This document shows, piece by piece, positions 1 through 8,843 of a stretch of 64,000 nucleotides of DNA. The stretch is from contig WTXI01000038.1 in assembly GCA_022376515.1 (NCBI GenBank), positions 124,001 to 188,000 of the forward strand, given 5' to 3'. Numbering within the stretch: the first letter of the stretch is position 1; each line of letters starts with the position of its first letter. The notes beneath the pieces are model-generated. The model had not been told where the DNA came from and did no database searches. It worked only from the letters and a program-made list of their open reading frames with translations. This DNA comes from Lactifluus volemus. Taxonomy: Eukaryota > Basidiomycota > Agaricomycetes > Russulales > Russulaceae. The position numbers and the translations under genes were made by a program.

Positions 1-200
1 GCATCGCTCGTACCCACTTGACTCAGTAAATCACCATTGGGTGCACCAAGGGAGACCAGTAGTTGCGGACCAGGGAGATCTTAAGCGACAGATCTTGCAT
101 GAGTATCATGATCATGCTTTGGCTGGACATCCTGGCATCGCTACGACACTCCAGAAGGTGTCAGAGGACTACTGGTGGCCAACAATGCGGCAATATGTCC

Positions 201-205
201 AGAAC
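201..205. repeat. Left target-site duplication of solo LTR (AGAAC)
   Basis: It is identical to 815-819, immediately outside the TG...CA ends of the solo LTR. Collapsing the two copies restores the integrase frame. Confidence 0.9.
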
Positions 206-814
206 TGTTATGGACTGACACGTGTTTGCTGATTCATACTATACATTTTCGGACTACTGACTCATTTCTGCTGACTCCCTTGTTTATGCGAATGGACTGC
301 CGATCGCTTTGTTTCAGATCGCTTACTTTACTTTCTCTCATGATACAGCCTCACACAGCACCGTACAGCCGCAAGTAACAGCCACATGCACAGGATGACT
401 CGCTGATTCCTGAAACATGTTTCAAACCCTGAAAGCTGTACGAAGGTCACAGCCCCTACGGCTGTGCACATAGCCTCGTTCTTCTCTATATAAACCCTGT
501 ACTTTCTGCCCTAGAGACCTTAAGTCTCAGTTTTGTTTCGCAATCCAAGTCTTTCTATCTATTAGAACCTTGTCTTGCCTAGAAGCATCAGACCTGAGAG
601 AACCCTCTTGACATCACGCTCTTCGACTTCTCGACACTTTGGTCTTATCCCTAAGCCCAAAGACCTTAACCTCTGAAACGCTCTTGACTTAGTCGTTTAC
701 TAAGTCTCGTCTTTATCGAACCTTTGATCTTGACTTGCACGTTCTGCAAGCCTCGTTCTTGACTTTACGAACGAACGTACACTTCGTACAAAGGTCCCAC
801 TTGGAACCTTAACA
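206..814. mobile_element. Solo LTR (609 bp) inserted in gypsy integrase
   Basis: The segment starts TGTTATGG and ends CCTTAACA, so it has TG...CA ends and a short TGTTA/TAACA inverted repeat. It is flanked by a 5-bp direct repeat AGAAC (201-205 and 815-819), the duplication expected for LTR-element integration. No internal region is present, so it is a solo LTR left by LTR-LTR recombination. A TATA-like box (TATATAAA) lies at 487-494, implying a U3/R boundary just after it if the LTR reads on the plus strand. The sequence after about 540 is built of serial short inverted repeats. Its family is different from the host gypsy element and no second copy was seen. Confidence 0.92.
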
Positions 815-819
815 AGAAC
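815..819. repeat. Right target-site duplication of solo LTR (AGAAC)
   Basis: Second copy of the 5-bp duplication (see 201-205). Confidence 0.9.
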
Positions 820-2062
820 TATGTCAAAGGGTGTGCAACTTGCCAAATGACGAAGCCCAATACTGTAAAGCCCAAACCACCACTAATGCCAATCACTGTT
901 GAACGAAAAGCAATCCCCTTCCAGATGATTTCACTCGACCTCATCACCGATCTCCCAGTTTCAAAGGGATATGACTCGATCCTGACGGTAGTGGACCATG
1001 ATTGCTCGAAGGCAGCCTTCTTCTTGCCCTGTCAAAAGACAATTGATGCAGAGGAAGTGGCCCGACTCTATGTGGAACACATCTTCCCTCTTTTTGGCTG
1101 CCCCCACCACATCATTTCGGACAGAGATCCCCGTTTCACTGCGCATTTCACCCGCCAAATGTGTGAACTGCTAGGAGTTACACAAAACATCAGTTCCGCC
1201 TATCATCCGCAGACTGATGGACAATCAGAACGCGCTAATCAGTGGGTGGAGCAGTACTTGCGAATCTATGGAAGCAGCCAACAAGATGACTGGGCAAACC
1301 TTCTTCCTCTTGCCCAGTTTGTCCACAATTCCTGGCCAAATGCGAGCACAAAGAAGACACCCTTTGAGCTCTTGTGGGGCGCAAACCCAATCATTCGCCT
1401 CTCTGGAAAGGTCACAAATGTCCCTGCGTTACATCAGAGACAGATGTGGCTAAAGGAGGCTAGGGAACGCGCTCAAGATGCTATCAGAAAAGTGCAGGAA
1501 CTGTGGCTGAAACGACGCCAGAGAAAGAAGGGTCAAAGACACTTCCATCCATTCGAAAAAGGACAACAGGTATTGTTGGAGGGAACAAACCTAAAGACAA
1601 TGTACCCGTCCGCAAAGTTGGGGCCAAAAAGATACAGTCCATTCCCCATCATTGACGTCATTTCCCCAGTGGTGTACCGCCTCCAGCTTCCCCCACACTG
1701 GCACATTCACAATGTCTTCCACGCGTCCTTGTTGACACCTTACAAGGAGACGGAAGAGCATGGGCACAACTTCGCAGAACCGCCACCTGATCTGATGGAA
1801 GGTGAACCAGAATATGAGGTGGAACAGATCATTGATGCGCGCAAGAAAGGGAAGGCAGAAAAGCTTGAGTATCTCCTTCGTTGGAAGGGATATTCACCCG
1901 CTCATGATAGTTGGGAACCCGCTGGCAATGTGAAGGCTCCAGAGCTCATTAAGGAGTTCTATCAACGCAACCCCAATGCGATAGGGGGAGGGAGGATAAA
2001 AGCGAGGAGGAAAAGACGAATCCGCACCATCACCACTCCTACTATCTCCTCCTCCATGAGTA

Positions 2063-2605
2063 ATGCCTTACAACTTGCGTTCCAATACCCCAACTCAGAG
2101 GAGGACTACCTCCAACTCCTCGACTCATCATTCAACACCCTCGCGGTCTGTGAGGGAGGGGAGTGGTCCCTCCCAGAGACGTCCCTTGCCAAGGACACCC
2201 CAGCAGAACCAGCCCAGATCAGCGCCTCCACCATACAGGAGGACCACCCGCTCGCCTCGCCAAGAGCCTCGCCGCAGCCCCTCGTACCATCCAAGGACCC
2301 CATCTCCTCTCCCAGGCCCAACGCCGCCTCCCCAACTCTCGCCTATCCGGGAAGCCCTGGAGACGCTAGCAGCGGACATGAGGTTCCAGCCAGAAGTCAT
2401 GTCACTGGAGACCCCTACGCGCTGCGATCCGAATCCCCTTACGATCCCTGGAAGGTCTTCAGTTGGGCCCAACCTTCTGCAAGTGACGGTGCTCATCAAC
2501 TCCAGGGGGTACGTGCAACAGATGGGGACAGCCTACGTTCACGCGTCGTCGTGTCTTCGTCGCATGGGGGGCCGTCTGGTGGTGATTCCGGAGTCAGCCC
2601 TCTGA
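2063..2605 (+). CDS. Overlapping second-frame ORF (180 aa) beginning MPYNLRS
   Basis: This ATG-initiated frame lies entirely inside the pol frame, in the linker between the chromodomain and the C-terminal Cys cluster, and stays open for 180 codons. Its first half is rich in Pro, Arg, Ser and Thr; its second half looks more globular (EALETLAADMRFQ, VTVLINSRGYVQQMG). The pol frame across the same DNA is low-complexity Ser/Pro/Ala sequence, so either frame could be the constrained one. It could be an accessory ORF of the element read by reinitiation or frameshift, or a chance opening in GC-rich DNA. No function is assigned. Confidence 0.4.
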   Translation: MPYNLRSNTPTQRRTTSNSSTHHSTPSRSVREGSGPSQRRPLPRTPQQNQPRSAPPPYRRTTRSPRQEPRRSPSYHPRTPSPLPGPTPPPQLSPIREALETLAADMRFQPEVMSLETPTRCDPNPLTIPGRSSVGPNLLQVTVLINSRGYVQQMGTAYVHASSCLRRMGGRLVVIPESAL

Positions 2606-2979
2606 AAATCACTGGCAAGCGCAAGAGGAAGGGGAGAAAGTCATTTTATTGTGGCAAGTGCAACAGGGACGGGGTGGACCACAAATACGAAGATTGCCCC
2701 TTGTGGAGGGAGTGCCTCTATTGCCAGAAGAAGGGGCATTACTCCCACGACTGTCACCACCCCCATGCGCGTTGCACCGTTCACAGATGCCGGGTCTTCC
2801 CTGACCATCAGTACTATGGGAGGAACTGTCCTGTCAAGGCCACGGAGTTGCGGCCCATTACTCATCTCTGGGATGAGTATGACGCGGATGATGTGGATGC
2901 AGGTGAGGCGCTCTGGGAGGACATTGACTGGGAATCTATGGACAGAGGTGACTGAGGCGCATGGTGGTACATGCGCCTA

Positions 2980-2992
2980 GGAGAGAGGGTAC
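2980..2992 (+). promoter_or_regulatory. Polypurine tract of gypsy element
   Basis: A purine-rich run (GGAGAGAGGGT and neighbours) directly precedes the LTR start TGTTACGG at 2993, the position where plus-strand DNA synthesis is primed in LTR retrotransposons. Confidence 0.7.
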
Positions 2993-3708
2993 TGTTACGG
3001 TTATGCGGGCCGCCCGGCCCATTTCTTACTGTTTTCCGTCCATTTTTCGACTTGTGTTATGACCTAGGACCCCTTTCCTTGGCCAGCCCCCTCTGTTTGA
3101 CTTCTAGGGGCTGTGCATCGCCGTTTTGGACGTGTATTTGACTCAGAGATCATGACTCAAGTCTTGAGTCAGCGTTCTTGACTCAGATCTTGAGTCAGAC
3201 GCACTGAGTCAGTTCTTGAGTCATCAGAACTGACTCAGGTCCTTAGTCAATGGTCTTGACTTCGCTACTTTACTGTGACCTTTGTAGGATAGTTGGCTGG
3301 CCCTCTGTACGCATAAATAGGGCCCTATGGACGAGCTAAAGCCCCAGCTTCAGCTTTGTCGAGAATCACAGTTGTTGCTTGACACTCAAACTCCCTCTCT
3401 TTTTCTTGTGCATCCCCTCTTCGTACCTTGATTAAGGTACCTTCGCGCCACAATCAGAACATCTGTTTGCTTGTTTACGCCTTGTAAACAAACTCACAGA
3501 TGCTCTGAACCTTGTACGAAATCGAGGGTGAAGGATTGTCTAATCCCTTCCCTTCCATTTCGCACAAACCTTAGTTCAACCTCCCACGAGTGTCCTTGGA
3601 AGGCGAGCATCCCTTGCATTCCAAATACACTCGCGCCCGCATTGCGGTTGAACTTACAGATTGTCCTTCGTCCATCTGCCACCGTCTATCCTCTTTGGGA
3701 ATGGTAAC
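2993..3708 (+). repeat. 3' LTR of gypsy element (right end tentative)
   Basis: It begins TGTTACGG right after the polypurine tract. U3 contains a dense array of TGACTCA/TGAGTCA heptamers (3139-3263). A TATA-like CATAAATA follows at 3312-3319, then a leader-like region with perfect hairpins (GTACCTT/AAGGTAC at 3423-3440; TTGTTTAC/GTAAACAA at 3471-3491). The end near 3708 (GGTAACT) is a guess from the partial inverted match to TGTTACGG. The matching 5' LTR would be upstream of the window. Confidence 0.65.
3139..3263. promoter_or_regulatory. Array of eight perfect TGACTCA/TGAGTCA sites plus two degenerate ones
   Basis: Perfect heptamers start at 3139, 3153, 3165, 3179, 3191, 3205, 3217 and 3231. 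The start-to-start distances are 14, 12, 14, 12, 14, 12 and 14 bp. TTAGTCA at 3243 and TGACTTC at 3257 continue the same 12/14 rhythm as decayed units. TGACTCA is the known recognition site of Gcn4/AP-1 type bZIP factors. The array sits 50-180 bp upstream of the TATA-like box at 3312, so it is likely an LTR enhancer; binding is inferred. Confidence 0.75.
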
Positions 3709-4036
3709 TCTGATCATCGCGTGCGCCGGTCCGTACTACCCGCCTCACGCGATACAGAACCAAGAGTTTGCACAGTCAAGTCTATCCTTCACAGGAACTT
3801 GCCTGCACGTCCTCCATTGATCAATTGAAGCTCACTCCGAGCCACGGTCCCTGTGAACAGTGACAGATTTCGTACTTTCATACTTCATGCGCCCTGAAAC
3901 ATTGTCTGATCCCCCGTCACTCGATTTGCAAAATGGCACGTGCGATCACATGCGGAGAGTCGGAGCTCGGAGTTCTAACTTCATCATGAAGGTCAACATC
4001 AACCCAACACAACTCGTGTATACAATACCATACCCC
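3709..4036. other. Spacer between gypsy LTR and CK1-like remnant
   Basis: No gene recognised. It probably contains the promoter and 5' leader of the kinase-like gene that starts at 4037. The upstream frame is open from 3860, but no conserved residues were seen before the ATG at 4037. Confidence 0.4.
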
Positions 4037-4691
4037 ATGTCAGATTCAAGCAAACTCAGCAGCGTCCTTCAGCCTAGCGTAGTTCGCGTACGTGGACGAT
4101 ATAGGCTGGGAAAGTTACTGGGCTCTGGAACCCATGGTAAGTTGTTCTGTTTCCGTCTCACCTTTCAATTTTGCTCAATCCTCTAGGACATGTATACTTA
4201 GGATGGGACATCAAAACTAGGCTGGATGTTACACTAAAGCTTGAGCCTGTCAAAGCACGAAACTCCCATCTCAGTAACGAGCATGCTGTTTACAAGGCCC
4301 TTTCAAATGTGCCCGGCTTCCCTGCCATGCATTGGTATGGCACAGAGGTCCCCTACAATGTGATGGTTCTTGAGCACCTCGATCTTACGTTGGAAGAGGC
4401 AATATGCAAGTCCCACGACGACAACTTGGTGTTCTCCTTCGCCGATCAAATGGTAAATTTTCTCTGTTCCTCAAAATGTTTAATTCTTATCCCTTTTGAC
4501 AGCTTTCACGTCTTGAATCGCTACACGAACAAAGTTACATCCACTGCGACATTAAACCATCGAGCTTCATGACGGGCATGGGTGAAAAAGGCAGCCAGGT
4601 GTTTCTAATCAACTTTGGCTTGGCCCAACTCTTTCCATCAGGAAAATCCAGAAAAAACTTAGTCGGCTTAACTAGCTTATTTCATTTTTAA
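4037..4691 (+). pseudogene. Truncated casein kinase 1-like protein (3 exons, 184 aa)
   Basis: Exons 4037-4136, 4187-4452 and 4503-4691 are joined by GT-AG introns of 50 bp and give one open frame. The product follows the CK1 kinase fold from its start: glycine loop GSGTHGHVYLG, the Lys-bearing LKLEPVKA, a GFPAMHWYG hinge region, and a catalytic loop read as HCDIKPSSF. CK1 enzymes phosphorylate Ser/Thr on many signalling substrates. Here the usual HRDIKPxN is changed (Arg to Cys, Asn to Ser) and the DFG motif reads NFG, so the metal-binding Asp is missing. The frame then runs into AT-rich DNA and stops, so the activation segment and whole C-lobe are absent (the CK1 core is normally near 280 residues). 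It is almost certainly a dead, truncated duplicate. Confidence 0.8.
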
Positions 4692-4994
4692 GCCTGTCAA
4701 GTTGCTCAAGCTGCTTATTTTTTACTTAGAAAATGAGTATGTAAAACAAGTAAGCAAATCAAGGCCAAAGATAAGCACATTAAGTAATTAAGATGTGTAA
4801 GACACTTAAGACAAGCAAAACAGAAATAAAAAATTAATTTATGTAATTTAACTAAAGTCCGAAAAAAAAATATGCTAAGTCGCGACTCACGAAATTTTCG
4901 CTAAGTCGTTACAGTGGGTGTATTATTTACTACTGTTTGCACAATGTTGATTTTCATGCCTCTCGAGTCTGCCGCCCCTTTCCATCTCTCCCTC
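4692..4994. other. AT-rich non-coding sequence at the kinase break
   Basis: The strong shift to AT-rich sequence begins inside the last kinase exon (about 4650) and continues to about 4900. It has short repeated motifs such as CTTATTT, AAGCAAG and TTAAG. It may be the end of an AT-rich transposon that truncated the kinase. Similar AT-rich sequence with AAGT/CTTA motifs appears at 29480-29660. No gene was seen. Confidence 0.4.
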
Positions 4995-5104
4995 TAGTGT
5001 TGCCGCCAGTCCGGTGTCACACCGGTCCAACTCGCACACCGCACCATTTTTTTCTCAACTCGGACCGGACCGAAAAATCGAGTTCACACCGGTCTACACC
5101 GCGG
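4995..5104. repeat. Left terminal inverted repeat region of hAT element
   Basis: It starts TAGTGTTGCCGC and contains repeated CACACCGGT and CCGGTGT subterminal motifs. It is the inverted counterpart of 10520-10624. Confidence 0.85.
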
Positions 5105-7282
5105 TGTGGAAGACTGATTAGTAATACTTTCCCACTACTCAAACGAGTCACGCGTTGACTCGCGTTGAGTCAGTAGACGATGTCGAAGTAAATACCGCGT
5201 TATTAAGACATATGCATGAATGGATTTTGATTGTTTTGCACACAATTGCTACCTTGCATCCTTGTCCCCACATGGCACTATTCAAACGAGACGGTTATAA
5301 AGAGAGCCAAGTGGCTGAAGCTTGAGATTCACCCCCAGTTTCCCTCTCAATGTGGTGGATGGACTGATGCCTCTGAGTTGCTCTTCGAGTTGCCCCATTC
5401 ATGGTCCTAATGGCTGTAACTGTATTCCGTCACAAGGGCAACGGTACCATGATGAGCGAAGTCAGCTGCATCAGCCTACACCTCCAGCAAATGCGACTAT
5501 CTTGACATCTCATCCCGGGCCGCTAGCTTGTGCTGCTCCCGCCGCGTTCACCAATTCATACATTCACTTCCCAGATCTTCATGGAAGTGGCTATGGCACC
5601 ATCGCGTTTTCACAACATTCAGATTCTCAACTGAATGTGCCCTCTCAGTGTCTCTCGTTTCCCCTTGCACCTCCTGCTGAACCGCCTGAGCAAAATAGTG
5701 GGGATGGCATGGCAACCCCAAGCTTGACTCGGAAGGGCAAGCGCAAGTCAACCGCAACCAAAAGTAACCCTCAACAGCCCCCTCGGAAACGGCCCCGCGT
5801 CCCAGCAGTACCTACCACAGAGCCTCCATCCTCGATATGTGGTGTTGGCCCTCCAACAACTGTTAAAAGCAGCTCACCACCGGCTACCCCTGCACGCTCA
5901 GTAGCGGGAAAATGTCATTCGACTTCAGCCTCTTTTCGTCCACCAGTGCCTAAGCGGCGTGCCACAGAGCAACCTGTCGCAGCAACTGATGTCTGGTATT
6001 TCTGTCGGCCTGAAGACTCTCCAACAAAATCGGTTGAACGGCCACCTCCCGATCAGGACCAGCGGCTGACACGGCGCCCCAAGGCTAAATATATTAGCTG
6101 CAAGCTTTGCGCATGAGTAGTATAATTTGATTTACCCAGTTCCTTTATGCTTACATTGCTGTGTAGTGACGCAGCGTGGCATCCATACAAGAATGTGGAT
6201 GGCATTACAACGACACTTCGCAATCACCTCAAGACGAATCACGGTCCCGAATACAAAAAGATCGTTCAAGCCTTGAAACTGAAACACTCGAGTGAATCTC
6301 CTGGTCTTACGATTATGACACCATCCAAATTACGCGCATCCAAGTTTGATCTCGCTGTGTGGCATCAACTTCTCATCAAATGGATTGTTATGGATGACCA
6401 GGTTTGATTTGCCCGTTACTTTAGTTTAAGTTAATATTCCTAATTGATGTTTTAGGCAATTAATGTGGTGGATAATCCGGCATTTCGTGAATGGGCTCTT
6501 TATGGCCGCAACAATCTTACGGAGCGTGACTTACCTCATCGAACGAAGCTCATCGAGATGATATTTCGGGAGTATGAACAAGAGCACCAGAAAGCGTTAA
6601 GTAAATTTGAGGTAAATTAAAGTATTTCATGCCGTTAATGGATGCTAAAAAAAATGATCTCTTTCAGTCAGCCCTTGGGTGTATCTCGTTCACTTCGGAT
6701 TGCTGGAGCGACCCAAATTTGGCCTCGTTTCTTGCAATAACGGCACACTTCATCGCTCGCAAGAATGGCTCTCTTGTTCTCTGTAACAAACTATTGGCAT
6801 TTCGGATCATCGAAGGTGCTCACGATGGGGAAAACCTAGCAAGAATTATTTTTGCAATTCTCAAGGAAGCTCACCTCCTCGGAAAGGTGTGTTTCGCTTA
6901 CTATACCATATTGCGGATGCATCTGACTTGGACTCATGTCATAGCTCGGAGAATTTACACTTGATAACGCTAGCAACAACCGTACCCTTATGGTGTGGCT
7001 CGAGCGGCTGCTTCGTGACGCAGGCATCTCTTTTTGTCATGTTGGGAATCGGATCCGGTGAGGCAGCCCTTGTATCTGTGTTCTCCATCTCTTAGTTCTA
7101 TTATCGATCCAGCTGCTTCCCCCACGTCATCAATATTAGTGTCCAAACCATTCTTAAGGAACTTGAAGACAACCCTTATGATCCAGTTATCCAATCAGCA
7201 GTAATTCCCTCTTCAGATATTATTGAATATGCTGAGGCTCTTCGTACCAAACCTGTTTCTAACACCAGATCAATTGTTGCCA

Positions 7283-7295
7283 TTTGCCGGAAATC
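7283..7295. repeat. Left target-site duplication of retroposon
   Basis: TTTGCCGGAAATC is repeated at 8831-8843 directly after the poly(A) tail. Confidence 0.9.
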
Positions 7296-8830
7296 CAGGT
7301 CCTTCTTGCCTCTTACCTTCATCATCGTAGTTTTTTCCCACGATGCCTTACCCCCCCGTCCTCTGCAAAGTCGACTATCAACAAGCTCACACAGACGCTG
7401 AGTCCGGCGTTCCAGGTGCCCGGGAAGCCCTGGAGACTGCTCAAGCGGTCCTGAAGAACGTGCCCATCGGGGACGAAGCTGCAGCGGAGGCTGCCCTCAA
7501 GGCGGCCCTACTAGCGGCCACGTCAGCAACTTTCCCTCCCTCCCTGCCCCCCCCTCCCCCTGCCCCGGCTACTGCAACCCCCTCGGAAGCAACAACCCGG
7601 CTGGCTCGGCTGTTGGCGGTGGCCAGTGTTCCCCCTCCCTCTCTCTCAGAGGCCCCTCCCCTGTCCCCTTCCAGACAGCAGGATGAGTCTGGCCCTTCTA
7701 ATTCCCACGAATTTTACCCTTCCCGGGTTTTTACTGGGACCCCCATTTCTCAGCCCACTTCAACGCCCGCCATGGATACTTTGGACGGCGGGGCAGAGCC
7801 CCTTCCCTCGACTCGCTACTTTCCCCCGGGCAAGCGGTTGGCCAAGAGGAAGGCACTTACTGTGGATGCAGAAATCTCCATTTTCGACATCTACAACATC
7901 TTCCGTCGTCGTTGGTTCCTCTCGGTGGACCACCTCAAGGCTAACGCCCTCTCAGCTCAAAAGGCCGAAGACGGGAAAATTTCCTGGGTTGAGTTTACTC
8001 CCCAGTTCCACGCTCACCTGGTCAAGTGCGCTGTTGCGCTTGTGCCTCGCCCCATCAAAAAGGTGAAACAGGTGATGTTTGGTTTCATTTTAGAGCTTCT
8101 CAATGGCGAAGGCCCAACGGCCTTCTTCGATCTCACAAAAGGTCAACGGCATCAAACCCGGGCCCAAAAGGAGAAGAAGCGTCTTGCACGGAAAAGGAAT
8201 CGCGCATCGAGGCGAGAACGCCGGAAAGCCGCGGAAGAAGCAGTCGAAGGCAGACCACAACGGCAATGCCAGCAGTGCAGACACAAGTTCGCCTCTCGGA
8301 AAGCCGCGAAGAGACACCGATGCCCTTTATCCAAAGAGGCGAGCGGGAAAGGTGGGGAAGGGAAGGGCAAAGGTAAAGCTGACGCCCCCCTGAAACCGAA
8401 CAAGCCGGCCCCCAATACCACTACCGCACCCTCTGCCCCCCCCCTCACTCCCTCAGCCACTATGGCTCTGCAAGCTGCGAAGACGTCGAAGCCGAAAGCA
8501 CCCTCGAAAAAGAAGAAACCAAAGGCTGCCCCAAAAGCGCCTGAGGTCCCCTCCAGTGCTATAAGAGCGGCGTTTCGCCGACCCCCTGTACACACGATGG
8601 ACGGAGAGCTTGCTTCTGACCAGCCCTATGAGAGTACCGTGGACCGGCGTTCGGAGCGGTTGAACACTGAGACGAAACGTCGGACTCGCCGTGGGCTGAT
8701 GGACACTTTACGTGACAAGTGATAAGTCTTAGGTAGTAGTTCTGTTAGGACTTTGACACGGTGTAGCGGGCGATCCCCGGAAATCCGTCTAGTTAATAGA
8801 AAATGCTTCAAAAAAAAAAAAAAAAAAAAA
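7296..8830 (+). mobile_element. Poly(A)-tailed retroposon carrying a single ORF, nested in hAT
   Basis: A 1.5-kb insertion ends in a run of 21 A (8810-8830). It is flanked by a direct repeat of 13-14 bp (TTTGCCGGAAATC at 7283-7295 and 8831-8843). Removing the insert and one repeat restores the hAT frame (ICRKSGSRR). A poly(A) tail plus a target duplication of this size is the signature of target-primed reverse transcription by a LINE-type machinery. The insert contains one 459-aa ORF and no RT or endonuclease. It is either a non-autonomous LINE derivative keeping only an ORF1-like gene, or a retrocopied host mRNA. Confidence 0.88.
7343..8722 (+). CDS. 459-aa basic protein of the retroposon (ORF1-like or retrogene)
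   Basis: It is an intact, intronless frame from ATG 7343, about 47 bp after the retroposon's 5' end, to TGA 8722, 88 bp before the poly(A). The N-terminus is Ala/Pro-rich (MPYPPVLCKVDYQQAH). Residues about 155-265 look globular (ISIFDIYNIFRRRWFLSVDH, QVMFGFILELLNGEGPTAFF). A very basic stretch follows at about 270-300 (KEKKRLARKRNRASRRERR), then a C-x2-C-x12-H-type finger (CQQCRHKF...KRHRC, about 309-327), and a Lys/Pro-rich tail ending TRRGLMDTLRDK. These traits fit a nucleic-acid-binding LINE ORF1 protein, though no known ORF1 signature is certain. The family was not recognised. Preservation of 459 codons suggests recent insertion. Confidence 0.7.
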   Translation: MPYPPVLCKVDYQQAHTDAESGVPGAREALETAQAVLKNVPIGDEAAAEAALKAALLAATSATFPPSLPPPPPAPATATPSEATTRLARLLAVASVPPPSLSEAPPLSPSRQQDESGPSNSHEFYPSRVFTGTPISQPTSTPAMDTLDGGAEPLPSTRYFPPGKRLAKRKALTVDAEISIFDIYNIFRRRWFLSVDHLKANALSAQKAEDGKISWVEFTPQFHAHLVKCAVALVPRPIKKVKQVMFGFILELLNGEGPTAFFDLTKGQRHQTRAQKEKKRLARKRNRASRRERRKAAEEAVEGRPQRQCQQCRHKFASRKAAKRHRCPLSKEASGKGGEGKGKGKADAPLKPNKPAPNTTTAPSAPPLTPSATMALQAAKTSKPKAPSKKKKPKAAPKAPEVPSSAIRAAFRRPPVHTMDGELASDQPYESTVDRRSERLNTETKRRTRRGLMDTLRDK

Positions 8831-8843
8831 TTTGCCGGAAATC
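8831..8843. repeat. Right target-site duplication of retroposon
   Basis: Second copy of TTTGCCGGAAATC; the hAT coding frame continues through it. Confidence 0.9.

Larger units (their letters stand above)
2..2955 (+). pseudogene. gypsy pol: integrase, chromodomain and zinc-knuckle tail, split by a solo LTR
   Basis: The frame is open from the window edge (codons from position 2) to 205 and resumes at 820. Removing the solo LTR and one 5-bp duplication restores the frame exactly. The N-terminal part carries the HHCC zinc-binding region, with the two His before the LTR and the CATC cysteines after it. The integrase core has Asp at 937-939 and 1120-1122 and Glu at 1228-1230, giving DD35E. A chromodomain follows at about 1813-1968 (YEVEQIID, LLRWKGY, DSWEP), known in chromoviruses to steer integration towards modified histones. 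After it comes a Ser/Pro-rich linker and a Cys/His cluster at about 2650-2832 containing CLYCQKKGHYSHDC. The TGA at 2953-2955 ends the frame. The element cannot now make an intact integrase, but no other break was seen. Confidence 0.88.
1..3708 (+). mobile_element. Ty3/gypsy chromovirus, 3' part (right end tentative)
   Basis: The window opens inside the pol gene of a Ty3/gypsy LTR retrotransposon. Seen in order: integrase zinc-binding region, DDE integrase core, chromodomain, a Cys/His-rich C-terminal extension, a purine-rich tract and a 3' LTR starting TGTTACGG at 2993. Gag, protease and RT lie outside the window. A solo LTR of another element (206-814) splits the integrase. The right end is uncertain because no perfect match to the expected LTR end (CCGTAACA) is present; the closest is GGTAACT near 3702-3708. 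Confidence 0.85.

Noticed and set aside
2106..2499. Minus-strand ORFs under the gypsy pol linker
   Set aside because: Antisense shadows of GC-rich sense coding DNA; no motif.
3702..3708. GGTAACT as a definite end of the gypsy 3' LTR
   Set aside because: Only a partial inverted match to TGTTACGG and no target duplication could be confirmed because the left end is outside the window; kept as tentative.
8152..8595. 147-aa minus-strand ORF opposite the retroposon ORF
   Set aside because: Composition mirrors the Lys/Arg/Pro-rich sense frame (Phe/Ala/Gly repeats); antisense shadow.
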